64,000 bases of DNA from Silene latifolia (GCF_048544455.1 NC_133536.1:26352152-26416151); one strand, 5' to 3'; shown: positions 1-12,360, counted from the stretch's first letter. Program-made: numbers and translations. Notes: a model not told the origin generated them from the sequence alone.

Positions 1-55
1 TATGATGTTTGAGTAACTGTGGTCATTATGTTACAATGGCGATTTAAGGAGTCAC

Positions 56-1567
56 CTGGTCTTTGGGCGACAAAACCACCACGTTCCTCAACGAGTTCCC
101 TTTCTTTCTCCGGCTCATGATCAACGGTGATCTGCTCAATCTTACGCCTTTTGCATAAGATACCACGCGAGTCACCAACGTTGGCCACAATGAGTTTCTC
201 CCTGTTGATCAAAATAGCAGTAACGGCTGTGGATCCTCCTCGCCAGCCTTCTATTTTGCCTATTATCTTTTCGTCTGTCTCTTTATATGCTTTTCTCGCC
301 GCTGTTTCTGGGTCCTCCCAGAAGTCCGGCTACCCAACAAAGTAAGGAACTGGTTAAGAAACAAAGTTGTGCTACATAATCAAAGGCAGACGGAAAATTA
401 TATCTTTAAGAGTTTGAAGTAGATACTTGGTGTAACATGTTGTGGAAAAGATGGTGCTGCAGATATTGGGCAACATCACGACCTGCATGACCGTCAAAGA
501 TGGCATACAAGCCAAGCTCATTGCCGTTCATTCTGCGCCTTTTAGCAACAAGGCAGTCCTCCATGCCATGGTCCAGTTTCCCCCGAACCATGTGAGATCC
601 ATGGCTGACTCGCCACTTTGGGTGCTCCTCTTCTTCATTTTCGTCTTCTCGCCCATCTGCTTGAGATATCTCTCCGTCTTCTCTCTGTGAAGACAGAATT
701 ATTTTAGATTTCCTGTGGTAATGCAAAACTTTATTAATTCTCCGCAGTATTAGTGAACTGACCGTTTTACTCACTTCAACTTCCCCCTCATCATCGACAT
801 CAGCAGTTTGTCCGACACTCTGCACCCGGACAAAGAGCAACCGAAATGTGAGATACTAACAGGACACCCCTCTGTTTAAGCTACTATATTAGCTGTATAA
901 ATAGTGACAGCACACAGCAGTACCTTAAGTCCTGCAGAAGCCACATCGTCTTCTCGATAAGATTTCTTTTTCTAATTTAGTGGAAACATTGAAAAAAGTA
1001 AATTTGATTAACAGTGCATTCAGATTCACATAACAGGGATTACTTCATACTAGGTTATTACTTAGTAGAATACCTTAATTTCTGCTAGGACTTGTTCAAT
1101 ATCCTGCAAGGAAGAATGATAAAGTATGAGCTAAATTACTCCGACAAATCATGTATATATCATTATTGAGTCGTAGTAAATTTGCGAAATACGAGCAGCG
1201 CGTCTTGCTTCAGACGGCCGTTTCCTGTCTGAAATAAGACGGACAACAAGTTGTCATTTTACAATAAAATGTTGCTATTTTCCGATAAGATGTTACCATT
1301 ATTTTTCACATCATTTACAGGGTAAAAAGTGACCCCTCTAGTTATAATATTTTGTCAATAAATGATTTACATTCTCTTAAAAAATAGCAATATTTTGTCC
1401 GTCTTATTTCAGACGGGAAACAGACTGTCTGAAATAAGAATTTGCGAAATACGAGTAGGTCTTACACAATAACACAAAACAAGTGATTAAGTGAATCATT
1501 TGTATGTAATTACCTTTTGTTTCAAAGAATCAACATGATCTTCAGAAGTCGATTGCCTTTTGTGTGC
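56..1567 (-). CDS. Protein phosphatase 2C, 5' and catalytic N-terminal part; runs off the left edge
   Basis: A PP2C-family Ser/Thr phosphatase (Mg/Mn-dependent) on the minus strand. Best-supported exons are 819..427 (or from 855) and 329..56. Joined across GT/AG sites they read DHGMEDC, YAIFDGHAGRDVA, then PDFWEDPETAARKAY, GGSTAVTAIL, ANVGDSRGIL and DHEPEKERE. These are PP2C motifs with the metal-binding Glu/Asp of MED and the Asp of FDGH. The donor at 56 is followed by intron to the window edge, so the remaining catalytic half is missing here. Three small upstream candidate exons (971..924, 1103..1074, 1567..1514) are all phase 0 with good splice sites and encode a charged, helix-prone N-terminal extension. 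A further open exon at 2005..1905 ends at a GTGAGT donor, but I found no start codon. The closest relatives I recall are the small clade around Arabidopsis PP2C 34/44-like proteins. The family call is firm; the N-terminal exons are inference. Confidence 0.85.
1198..1438. mobile_element. Short inverted-repeat MITE in a PP2C intron
   Basis: The first and last ~45 bases are inverted repeats sharing GTCTGAAATAAGACGGACAA. The body is AT-rich and non-coding. It is flanked by a direct repeat, AATTTGCGAAATACGAG, at 1179..1197 and 1439..1457 (one mismatch over 19 bases). That is longer than the target duplication expected for Stowaway, Tourist or hAT MITEs, so the superfamily is left open. Confidence 0.65.
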
Positions 1568-2410
1568 CTGTTTAACCGAAAATTTAAAAGCAATTAATCA
1601 GCCCCGAAATGTCATCGACGACCAATATCCACAACGTTACACCTAACAGAAGATGTCGTAGTCTAGTGTTTTAAGAAGTACTCCGTACATAAATACGGGG
1701 CATATTATAAAACTAATACGGAGTAACATTAATTCAGCATAGCATACTACGTACCTGCATCGTGTAACCTGTAACAAAACTACAGCTTAAATTTGTTTGA
1801 TGACTAATTTGAGTGGATTTAGTTTAGGCAATAATATGAAGAACATTATATAAGGCAAAAGGATATGTGCAACTAACAAAACAGCAAATTAACAAACAAC
1901 TCACGGTCCAATCGCAGGGTGAACGTGACGGTAAATACGTGTCTCCATAGAATGCAGTCTCTAATGTTGGTGGCACTTTCTCTTGTTCTCCACGTTCTTT
2001 GTTACCTGCATTTCATCAATCTCCTCATTTTTCTGCACGTTCAGGTTTATGTGTTTGCTTTCAGGATTATGATCAACTGTGTTTTAAATATTTGATTCCA
2101 ATCTTATCTTCTACTTTTTCATATCCGATTTGTTTTATTTTGTTTTTCGATTATTTCTTTACGTTTTCCTTATTTCTCCGTCTCAGTCATTTCTTTCTTT
2201 CATAAATGACGGTCATGAATATGGTTATATGACGCTTATAGGCCGATTATTTGGATTACAGACGGTTGAGTAATCTATTTAGATCAAATCGCGACCAAAA
2301 AACGACTTGTAGGCAGTAAAAAGAAGAAGAATATTGAGCCTTTGGCTCCATTCAATCGAAAATGAAATATGTGTCGTCAGTCGTACATTTACGAAACAAT
2401 GACAAGTTTC
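1568..2410. other. Intergenic / 5' region between PP2C and the first WAK-like gene
   Basis: Apart from the candidate PP2C exon at 2005..1905 this stretch is AT-rich and shows no convincing coding sequence. The ATG-like ORF on the plus strand near 1999-2205 is low complexity and probably chance. Confidence 0.5.
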
Positions 2411-4746
2411 TCAAGTTACAATTGACTCAATATCAACAGTTGAGAAAGAAGCATCGGTACCAAACTCTGAACCAAATGTGCTTGAACTGACATAACTATC
2501 AGGCATCTTACTGAACGATGTAACCTCGTCTTGCTTTGTCTCGATGCCCTTCTCCATTGCGGAAGATACATTGGAAGATCTAATCTTTAGCAGTGCATTC
2601 GCTACTTCCTTCATTTTAGGCCTTTGTTTCCCGTTCAAATCCAAACATTTCAATGTGATATTAGCAAAATCATTTACCTCATCCTCTTTGGCTTCCTCCA
2701 GTATTCGACTGTCTACAATGTCGAGTAAACGACCTGTTTCCATGTGGAGAGCGAACTCCACTGCTATGCTTTTGAACCCGCCAGAGTCCATAGGCGACAA
2801 TGACTTCTGGCTGGTTAGCAGCTCTGCAAGTACTACTCCGAAACTGTAGACATCACTTTTTTCAGTAAATTGGTGGGTTTGAAAGAACTCGGGATCCAAA
2901 TACCCGAGTGTACCTTGGACACAAGTTGTCATGTGGGTTTTATCAACTATAATCGTTCTTGAAGTACCAAAGTCTGCGACTTTTGCTCTGAATTTATCAT
3001 CCAAAAGGATATTTGCGGATTTGACATCCCTGTGGTAGACAGGCATAGCCGAATAAGAATGCAGGTAGGTTAAAGCTTCAGCCGATTCTACTGCAATTTG
3101 CAAGCGGGTGCTCCACGTCATATGAAACTCGTCTTTGGGACTATGAATTTGATGGCCAAGCGTCCCATTTGAGACAAACTCGTAAACTAACAATGGAACT
3201 TCCGTCTCTAAGCAACATCCTAGTAGTTTAACAATATTGCGATGATTGATTTGAGACAAGATAACTATCTCATTGATGAACTGTTCTAACTGGCTTTCTT
3301 CTACCTTTTTAGACTTCTTGATTGCCACAACCGTTCCATCAAGAAGCATCCCTTTGTAGACTGTACCTTGAGCGCCTTGGCCAAGGATTCTATTCGCGCT
3401 AAAGTTATCAGTTGCTTTCTGCAACTCAGAAGAAGTGAAGACCTTTGTTCTGTCAATTGCGCCTTCTGTTGAAGTCATTTGCTGTCGTAATAGTAGACCG
3501 CCATTTTTCTTGAAATGTTTAGATCTTTTCCTGACTCGATGCCGTTTCTTTAACAGCTTATACAAGCAGTAGCAGCAAAAGACTATAATCACTGCTACTG
3601 AACATGCTACAACACCTACAGAAATCAGATCATATAAAATAGTTCGGGTTTAGAATCATTCAAGTGTAAACTATTGTTTTACCAAATCGATGTGATGAAC
3701 CGTAATCAAGGTTACCTAGGACTGCAATCCACTTTTGTTTGTTGCAACTGTGAGAATGTTTTGAGCCAACTTTGCAAGGATCTGCATACAGATGAACACA
3801 GATAATTAAATTGCTATCAAGCCGAAAAAAATCGAGACAGAGCGAGTAACTCATACTACAACAATGATAACAGAAGCTCACCTTGGCAACCATAAGGAAT
3901 GTAGGGATTTCCTTCATAAGGATCAGCACAAGTACAGACAGTACAATTCCCATTTACACCCTCACTACAAAAAGAGCTGCAATAAAACCTGCTATTCTGA
4001 TACGCGGCCGCACCACCTGGTAACGCTGGAGGGTCCCAGTACAGCAAAGTTGGAAAAGATTCTACACTCCCAATCTCTTGAATGATTTTGTCTTGTTTAT
4101 ACCAATCCACTAATCCAACATCAAAGCAAGAATTACCCACTTGATTACTAAACCCAATTTGATAATAATCAGCTTCTTTAGTCGGCGAAACTGAACAACA
4201 TCCAAGTCCATTACATGCACTTATCTTATTTTCTGATGAATCCTGACAGGTTGTAGAACACCCACCTATACTGTTGGTACTGTTCATCACATTGACATGT
4301 CCTGAGCAACCTTTCACTAAAAACACATTGTTTTCGGAAAAGCGAAAAGGGGTTCCTTGAAAATTGACAGTACTAACAACCCTAGAAGAAGAATTACTCG
4401 GGTTAGTACTGTTGCAACTTGTTTGCCAAGAAGAGGACACTTCCATAGTAAGCCAAGTTTTCGGACATGAAAGTTTGTCTAGGCAACTACTTATGTTTAA
4501 CACCTCAATGTTCAGCTTATGTAAGAAAGGCTTTGGTTTACCTGAAGAAGTGTTGCAGACAATTTCATACCAGGGATTGTAGTAACAATTCTTACCAATA
4601 CCGAATGGATATGAAAGTTTGACGGGTGAGTTCTCGCAGTTTTCACTACAACCCGGTCTTCCAATTGGTATACTACTATCCACTGATACTGCTACTTGAA
4701 CCAGCCAGATCACCATGATTAACTTCGGCAATATGCTGCAAATCAT
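2411..4746 (-). CDS. Wall-associated receptor kinase-like protein (WAKL), gene 1
   Basis: Three exons, 4746..3882, 3781..3716 and 3615..2411, join in phase to 711 aa. The ATG at 4746 opens a signal peptide (LIMVIWLVQVAVSV). Next comes a cysteine-rich GUB_WAK-type pectin-binding domain with GRPGCSENCENSPVKLSYPF and [11 protein letters not shown], then KGCSGHVNVMN and the exon-end motif YEGNPYIPYGCQ. Exon 2 is a short Cys-containing linker (DPCKVGSKHSHSC). There is no full EGF repeat, as in WAKL rather than classical WAK proteins. Exon 3 starts with a membrane span (about residues 312-332) and carries a kinase domain: glycine loop GQGAQG near 389, Lys near 410, HRD Asp near 507, DFG near 525 and YLDPEF in the activation segment. 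All catalytic residues are present. Family knowledge places these at the plasma membrane sensing cell-wall pectin. Gene 2 next door has the same layout, so this is a tandem duplication. Confidence 0.93.
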
Positions 4747-5367
4747 CGTCAAAACTTACGTCTTTTGAGCGCCTTGTTACAATGTACGCTATTTCAAGAA
4801 CACACTGAACACCATAATAGACGTCAATGTCCACCGGCTCAACTCCGTAATAACATGTTAAATGTCGTTACAGGCGAAAGCTAGTATTCTGTAAATAAAA
4901 TGTGATTTGTTGATATAGAATGAAGATATAAAGTGAGCAAGAACTTATCTTCTCCTCATAGGAAGCTTCTTATGCTTGCTTCCATGGAAGTTTCTGCGAA
5001 GTCAAAGAAGTTATAAGATGGTCCAATCATTCAAACATTAATACAATATGATTCAATATTGCAACTTGGGTACATTGAATATCAGAAACAAAGAAAAAAA
5101 AGACAACTTGCTTGGATTCTGCTTTTGCCCACCAGATCTCATTTCGCAGCCGGACAACTTTGACTTATGGTGGCTGAACTCGACTAATATGAATTATCGA
5201 CTGAAACCGTCAAATTAAAATGAAGCATATAAAAAAAAAGTGAAAAATGGGAAACACGGTAAAAATAAGTCGAGGTATATTATGGAAAAATCGTAATGAA
5301 ATTGTTTAAACTCGAATGAGCACAGTAAATGACTGAATTCAACACTCGAATCAGTCCATAGGTAAAC
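4747..5367. other. Spacer between tandem WAKL genes
   Basis: About 620 bases that must hold the promoter of WAKL gene 1 and the 3' end of gene 2. AT-rich; I see no clear TATA box, repeat or additional gene. Confidence 0.6.
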
Positions 5368-8300
5368 TTAATTTACTACAGAAGAAAAACTCCCTGATCT
5401 AATCTCTTCTAATGCACTAGCAACATCTTTCATAGTAGGCCTATGTTTTCCATTTATGTTCAGGCATTTCTTTGCAAGGTTAGCTACAGCCACCAGGTCC
5501 TCCTCGTCGGCTTTCTCGAGTATTCGACTGTCAACAATGTCGAACAAACGAGATGTTTCCATATGGTTCAAGAACTCCCCGGCCAGGTTTTTCCAGCCAT
5601 CAGAATAAGTTTCGGAAAGTGGCTTCTTTCCTGTCAACAGTTCAGCCAGGACTACGCCAAAGCTATAGACATCACTCTTTTCAGTAAACTGGTGTGTTTG
5701 AAAGTACTCGGGATCCAAATACCCATATGTGCCTTGTACACGAGTACTCAAGTGGCTCTGATCAATCATAATGGTTCTTGATGTGCCGAAGTCTGAGACT
5801 TTTGCTCGGAACTTAGCATCCAGCAAAATGTTGGAGGATTTGATGTCTCTGTGAAATATAGGCATAGTCGAGTATGAATGTAGGTACATAAGAGCTTCTG
5901 CTGTCTCTACCGCAATTTGCAAGCGCATTTTCCAACTCATGTGCCCTTCTTCCGTTGGACTGTGGAGATGTTGAGCCAATGTCCCATTTGGAATGAACTC
6001 ATACACTAGTGACGGCACTTCTGTCTCCAAACAACATCCTAACAACTTGACAATACTTCGATGATTGATTTGGGAGAGAATCACAACTTCAGTGATAAAC
6101 TGTTGTAGTAAACTCTCGTCTAATTTTACAGACATTTTGATTGCGACCACCCTTCCGTCAAGTAACATGCCTTTGTAGACAGTACCTTGGCCTCCTTGAC
6201 CGAGAATTCTGTTTTCATTGAAATTGTCTGTGGCATTCTTCAATTCTAGTGCAGTGAAGATGTTTGTTCTCTCATCATTACCTTCTGTAGATGTCATTTG
6301 CTGTTGTAATAACAAACCTCCATTCCTCTTAAAATGTATAGCTCTTCTCTTCACAAGCCTCCATCTTCGTATCAGACGATACAAGCAATAACCACAAAGA
6401 ATCAAACTCACTAATCCCAAACCTATGCTCAGCCCTGTGGAAATCACAACATTAATCAGTTATGCCAAAATTTCAACTTTCTGTTAGAAAAAGTGGAGCA
6501 CTATATTACCGTAAATAATATTACAAGATAAATATAATAATATAAATGATAAATTAAATAAATAGATTAACAATAATATAAAAAGAGAGAGAAAGATGGA
6601 TGTAGCCTGGGTCGAATCGCGCTAGGCGCTTTCCTAAGAGAGATAACGCCTCCACTGCACTGGTTACCAAATAGTGCGTTCCTCTCCCAAGATACGACAA
6701 CCCGTTGGACTCCTTCGGTAGCAGCAAGAGGAGCCCCCGAACCGATGATCGCCCAATGCTCAATAATAATTTATAAAACAAGATAACTTTTTCACGTATA
6801 GTGTGGGGATTGAATACAAGCACGATTGTTAATAAAGAAATATCAAAGCCGTATAACTTTGGTAGAAAACACAAACCAAATGTTTCAATAAGTTGCTCAT
6901 TGTTTTTTTTTTTATCCACCCACAACTCCTTATGCTTTGGTGTTATATATAATGATCATCACACAAATGATCCACCCAAGTGTAAAAATGGTCAAAGCAA
7001 TTAACATACAAAACCAACTTAATGGTGGTCAATTGTTCATAATGATGATGTCCATAATTAACATTTAAAGCCATTGTTATTACTCATATGCAAAACGTAA
7101 ATTTCTATATTAGTGATAATAATCACCACTCACAACCAACATAAATGTAATTGACCATCTTTATACAAAATATTGACCATTGAAATAAATGGAGAATAAA
7201 TACCGTAATAAACCATATTTAATATATTTGTTCAAATATTAAAACTCATTAAATAATTCTTAAATCACAAATATTTTCCAACACTTTCGAGTATGAACAG
7301 CAAAAGCATTGTACAGAAATCCATACCTAGAACTGCCCTCCAACTTAGAAATGGCTTCTTACAGCTGTGGGGATGGTTAGTGCCGAGTTTGCAAGGATCT
7401 TCTCGAAAAAAACATAATAACAAACTGTCAGCAACCAAACACAGGATCTGAACGGGTCAATGTTGCCAAGTCTAATCCGAGTAGGTAATAATTAAAAGAT
7501 GATAGTGAAAAACATTACCTTGACAACCATAAGGAAGGTAGGGATTTCCCTGAAAAGGCGGTCGACAAGTACATAGTACACACCCATTAATCCTGCTATT
7601 ATTACCACATACAGAGCTACATACCAGATTCTTATCTGGGTAGTCCACCATTCCACCAGGTAAACTCGGGACCTGCCACACCCATTGATTCGAGAGTAAA
7701 CCACCACTATCGATCTTAACTATCTTTTGCCGCTCATACCAGTCCCCTATGGTGAATTCCACACAAGAATTTCGAGCAACATTAGAAAACCCCATCTTAT
7801 AAAACTGACCCAAGTCACTAGTAAACGGTATTGAACAACATCCGATCCCATCACAAGTACTATTCCGGATCAAAGCCAACGAATCCCCGCCTAGACAATC
7901 AGTTGAACACCCGTCTACAACCACATTATCTCGATTCATTACTGATGCATGACCTGAACACCCTCTAACCAAAAAATTACCATCATACATGACAAAAGGA
8001 CTATTGGTCAGGTCAATGCTAGTAACAAATTGTGAAGAGTTGTTACTTCCATTGTTACATACACTATGCCAGTGAGACGCCACGTGGATAGTTAAATCAA
8101 CTTCGTAACAAGAGGAGTCGCCATTGTTGTCTAAACAAGAGCTGATGTTTAAGACCTCTTGGTTGAACTTCTTGAGGTATGGTTTTACAGTGGATAAAGT
8201 GTTGTTGCAAACAATTTCATACCAAGGATTATAGTAACAATTCTCACCAATCCCAAAGGGAAACGGGATTTTGACTGTCGAGTTTTCGCATTTTTCCAGA

Positions 8301-8431
8301 CAACCCGGTTTTCCTATAGGTATGACCAGACGCTGGCCGGATATCGGTGTTGTTACACTTAGACATAGCATCAAGAGTACAACAACATACATGTTGGTGC
8401 AACTCTTTGCTATCTCAAAAATAATTGACAT
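5368..8431 (-). CDS. Wall-associated receptor kinase-like protein (WAKL), gene 2
   Basis: Exons 8431..7519, 7398..7327 and 6434..5368 join in phase to 683 aa. The protein starts [10 protein letters not shown] with a hydrophobic signal segment, then a GUB_WAK-type domain ([53 protein letters not shown]). The short exon 2 encodes [14 protein letters not shown] transmembrane helix near residues 330-347 precedes the kinase with loop GQGGQG, Lys near 428, HRD Asp near 525, DFG Asp near 543 and YLDPEYF. Layout and sequence match gene 1 closely, so the two are tandem paralogues on the same strand. The second intron (7326..6435) is enlarged by an 802-bp solo LTR; both splice sites look intact, so the gene may still be functional. 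Confidence 0.93.
6482..7283 (-). mobile_element. Solo LTR in intron 2 of WAKL gene 2
   Basis: An 802-bp sequence starts TGTTAGAAAAA and ends TTTTCCAACA on the plus strand, i.e. TG...CA with an imperfect inverted repeat at its ends. It is flanked on both sides by CTTTC (6477..6481 and 7284..7288), a perfect 5-bp target duplication. No gag/pol sequence is present, so it is a solo LTR left by recombination between two LTRs. The TGTTGGAA-type end (minus strand) looks Ty1/copia-like; the family is inferred only from the terminus. Confidence 0.85.
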
Positions 8432-9372
8432 GGTTAATTTGATTTCTCATGCAAATGAAGAGAGGCTAAAAGATATGCCCGTCTTAAATGAGAATTTGTT
8501 CTAAAGGATTCTTCGAGGAATCCCATAAAAGTTGACTTTCATTGTTGAATACTTGAATGTGCTGAAGTCAAAACTGATTAATAAACATTATGGTTCAATT
8601 ATTTAGATGTATTATAACAATATATCATGGGACCGTTGAGCATAAAATGGCATTGCATGCATCTGGTCTACACAAAATGATTGATGAAAGGTGCAGATTG
8701 CTTGCAACTTGATGCATAGAAAATATAGAATTAATTGAATAAAGACATTAACTTTAGATAGATACAGTCATACAGGTAGTAAAGTATGGCACGTTGATCA
8801 TGTTGATGGCTGACGACCATCTTTTGTAGGATCTCGGTACGATTACTCAGTTGGTCTCTCTTGTGACGGAATAACTGTGATTATTTTATGATAAAAGGTA
8901 ACCATCTTCAAATTCATATTTAGTTCCATTTTATCATGAAATAATTACATTTATATCGGTTACAAATGAGAATTTTTTACTATTATATACTTAGTATATG
9001 TCTTTATATATTATAATAAACGGTCATTGAAGCTTTAACTCGTGAGAGATGATTTTTGGGATATATGAGCTGAAAATGTAGGCACAATTAAAGACGGGGA
9101 TTTGAACCTGAAATTCTTCACACGTAGAACCTTAGAGCGTAACTATTAACTAGGCGAAGATACATCTGATGATTTTTAATCTCGTTTTGATCTTTCAAAT
9201 GCATTCATATTTGATCGAATGATACTTCCCAAGAAATACATCGATCTGTAAATTAAAATCATCATTGTAAAATTTATTAGTCTATTTTAATTTTATATTT
9301 TAAATGATTTTTTTTTCCTATAGGGGATATTTGCATTCTTAAATAAAAAAGGCAAATAGAGCATTTCCCTAT
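8432..9372. other. AT-rich intergenic region upstream of WAKL gene 2
   Basis: Nearly 1 kb containing the promoter side of WAKL gene 2. I find no ORF, RNA gene or clear repeat. Confidence 0.6.
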
Positions 9373-9383
9373 AATAAAACAGA

Positions 9384-9572
9384 GCAAAGATCCTCTCCAT
9401 TTCCTTCTCTCCATTTCTTGTCCATTTTCTCTCACAATCCCATATTATATTAGTATTTCACATTTATTTCATCTATCACTTGCACCATTAGATCGTAGTA
9501 AAGTATAATCCGGACCGTTAAAAGGAAATGGAAGAAAATGGAGAGGAGAAGAAATGGAAAGAATCTAAATTG
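9384..9572. mobile_element. Mutator-type MITE
   Basis: A 189-bp element with inverted-repeat arms rich in CTCCATTTCTTCTCC. The outer ends GCAAAGATCCTCTCCATTT and CAATTTAGATTC (reverse complement) align. It is flanked by exact 11-bp direct repeats AATAAAACAGA at 9373..9383 and 9573..9583. A duplication of 9-11 bp points to a Mutator-type origin. Confidence 0.7.
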
Positions 9573-10109
9573 AATAAAACAGATATTAAAAAGCAAACTA
9601 GTCCAGTAGTCCCTAAGAATCAGTTGTTCCATTTGGGCTATCTATTCAATTGGGCTGGGCTCAACTCACTCCAGCTAAACCCACTCAGTCATCCTGGTTG
9701 CTAAAGGTCGTCGACAAATTACTAAATATCGTCGACAATTTTAATGAACTTCCAAATTTGCCCATCCCTCACACTCCCCCTTATATTTTCCTTTTTATTC
9801 AATAACAACCTTTAAAATTCGAAATTTTTGAAAAAAAAAAACGACTCAAATTTCAACAAAAAAACGTATCGACTGCATAATTTCCGTCACGAATTCAAAC
9901 ATTCAACAATGTATGTGATTACTATTAAAAATTTTTTTGTAGTGTTTTGTTAAGGTTGTAAATTTGTGACGGAATTAAGATAGATGCCAAATTAGTGAAA
10001 GAATTAGGATAGGTACTATGATTTCAATCGGATTTAGTCGTGTTTAGCGAAAATCAAACGCAATTATCATATCAATTAATCGAAAAAAAAAAAGGGTAAA
10101 ACGTGAATC

Positions 10110-10240
10110 TGGGCCTGGACGAGGGAGTTCTTCGTCCAAGACCAAGCCCAGACGAAGGATTCTCTAGTCTGAAATGGGCTGTGGACGAAGGAATCCTTCG
10201 TCTGGGCCTGGTCTGGGACGAAGAAATCCTTCGTCTGGCC
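10110..10240. repeat. Left subterminal palindrome array of the MULE
   Basis: Four or five inverted pairs built on GGACGAAG and CTTCGTCC (e.g. GACGAAGGAATCCTTCGTC), spaced 20-40 bases, interspersed with GGGCCTGG / CCAGGCCC. They mirror the array at the other end of the element. Placed inside the terminal repeats, they are candidate transposase-binding or structural sites (inference). Confidence 0.75.
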
Positions 10241-10736
10241 CAATGTTCACGTGTTTTTTTTTTTTCTTTTTTTTTTCTTTTTTGTTTTAGAATTTCTCGA
10301 TACTTTTTTTTTTTTTTTTGAAAATAAATTTTTTTCCGTCTTGTTTTGTTATCGTTATAAAGTAATAAATTATTAATAATAATTCTCGTCCGTGCCGAAG
10401 TCGTTGTAAATATATATTATTTCCGTCTCGTTTTGTCGACGTAAAATATTAATTAATTATTACTAATAAACCCCTTTTGTATTACTAATAAACCCCTTTT
10501 GGGGATATTTTGTTTTTTTATTTAATTTTTAATTTACATAAACTTATATCTATAAATTCTTTGTTTTATTAATTTAAGTAATCAAGTTGTTGTAAATATA
10601 TTTTTGTTGCGTCTCGTTTTGTTTACGTAAAATATTAATTAATTATTATTACTAAACCCGTTCCGGTTATTATATTTAAAATTTTTAATTTACTTAAACT
10701 TATATTTATAAATTCTTTGTTTTATTTTTTGAATAG

Positions 10737-12360
10737 ATGGCCGGTGGAGGAAATGACCGTCACGTTCGAGCTCGAAAGGGGCTCCAGTTTGAGTCTGAGG
10801 TTGGAGATGGTAGTACCGATTCGTGGACTGATGAGCGGGTGGAGGAGGAGTTGGTTCGGTCTGGTGATGTGATAGGTGAGGAGGAGGCGGGTATTGAGCG
10901 AGTGCGTAGGGTGCCACGTAGACGGAATGAGGAGGGGCGTTTCCAGCGGAGGTCGGATGGTAGTTCTAGTAGTGTGGTGGCTCCGAAGAAGAAGTCGGGT
11001 AAGGATGTCTCTTGGTTGATCGACAATCGTGTTCCTGGCGGTCCGATGTTTCCCCACGTGATTCCTAGCTTTGGGGGCCACATTGCCAACACCTTATGGC
11101 CGACTCCTAATGAGGTCGGTCGACCAGTTTTGACGGGCTACCACCGGTTTGGTAAGACGAGGTTGTTGAGTTGTTGGGAACTACCTCCCCGCCGTTCGGA
11201 CTATTTATGACCATCTTGGTCTTTCTCACCTATTAGATTCCATGGCCGAGAATTATAACATGCCCCTTATTTCTGCTTTTGTTGAGAGATGGCAACCCGA
11301 CACCAACAGTTTTCACATGCCTTTTGGGGAGATGTCCATACTCCTTCACGATGTTGCGCAGATCTTAGGTGTTCGGGTTGATGGTAACTGTTGTAAGGTG
11401 GAGAGTAATGACGGGAGGTTGGCGGATCCCCTTATGTATGTTTGTGGCTTCTTTGGGATTTCATCGGACCGATTGAGGTTGCCGTTAAACTCTACTAAGA
11501 AGGTCCCTATTTACAAGAGTGGGGGTATATTGGTAGATGCAGTTTGTGAAACGGCGAGAGCTAATTGTGATGTTGTTTTTGCTCGGGGTTTTTTGGTCAT
11601 GGTGTTGGGGTCGACACTTTTTGTCGACAAATCGGGTGATAGGTTACGTTCTCGGTTGTTTCCTTTAGTGTATGATGCGATGAAGTACACCACTACGCTT
11701 GGGGAGCGGTGTACTAGCCTTCATGTACCGACGGTTGGGGTGGCGTCTTTGGTGTGAAGACTATTGGTGGTTGCTTGACCTTGTTGCAATCGTGGATCTA
11801 TGAGTATTTTCCTATGTTCGGACCCGGTCCACCTTCGGCAATTGACCCTACTCAGCCTCGGTCGTGTTCTTGGAGATCCGTTGGTCCCTTCGCTCAAAAT
11901 GCGGAGAAATTGTTGGAGTATCGGAGGTTGTTAGATGGGCTTACTTGTGCTTCCATTAGGTGGGATCCGTACGGGCGCGTCGGAGGAGTATCATCCTCGT
12001 ACTCTGTATGCCGGTTGTGTTCGTTTCATGGACATAGCCGAGCCGTACCAGCCTGATCGGTGTTTACGACGGTTTGGGTATGTGCAGATCATACCCAATC
12101 CCATTATGAGATTGGTAGCGCATCGTCCCGCCGGGGATAGGGTACGAGGTTAGGGTTGGGGTTGCGGAGACTCGATCATCTATGGGATTCTTTGGCGGGA
12201 TCATGTGGTTCGATTTCTCGTAGATCGAGACCGGTTAGTTTCCGGGTGAGACGGCGGCAGATTATGAGGCTTGGTATAATGGGAATTCTCACCCGTTGAT
12301 CATTGATCCCGACCACCATGATGCCCCCGCGCCACATGATGATTTTGATATTCCTGCTGA
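10737..12360 (+). pseudogene. Plant mobile domain (PMD) protein gene inside the MULE, degraded
   Basis: Starting at ATG 10737, a charged N-terminal leader leads into PMD (MAIL1/MAIN-like) sequence: TIYDHLGLSHLLDSM, FVERWQPDTNSFHMPFGEM, LLHDVAQILGVRVDG, then YHPRTLYAGCVRF, RCLRRFGYVQIIPNPI and a tail resembling AAD..AWYNGNSHPLII. The pieces lie in different frames: about three frame changes, near 11190, 11750 and 11980, split the conserved order, so the copy cannot make the full domain. PMD proteins are also known as host genes (MAIN, MAIL1, the long form of PP7) and as ORFs carried by plant transposons. The location between MULE ends, convergent with the transposase, makes this the transposon-borne kind. 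Confidence 0.82.

Noticed and set aside
10690-11092. Three overlapping minus-strand ORFs opposite the PMD gene
   Set aside because: Antisense shadows of the PMD leader in GC-rich DNA.
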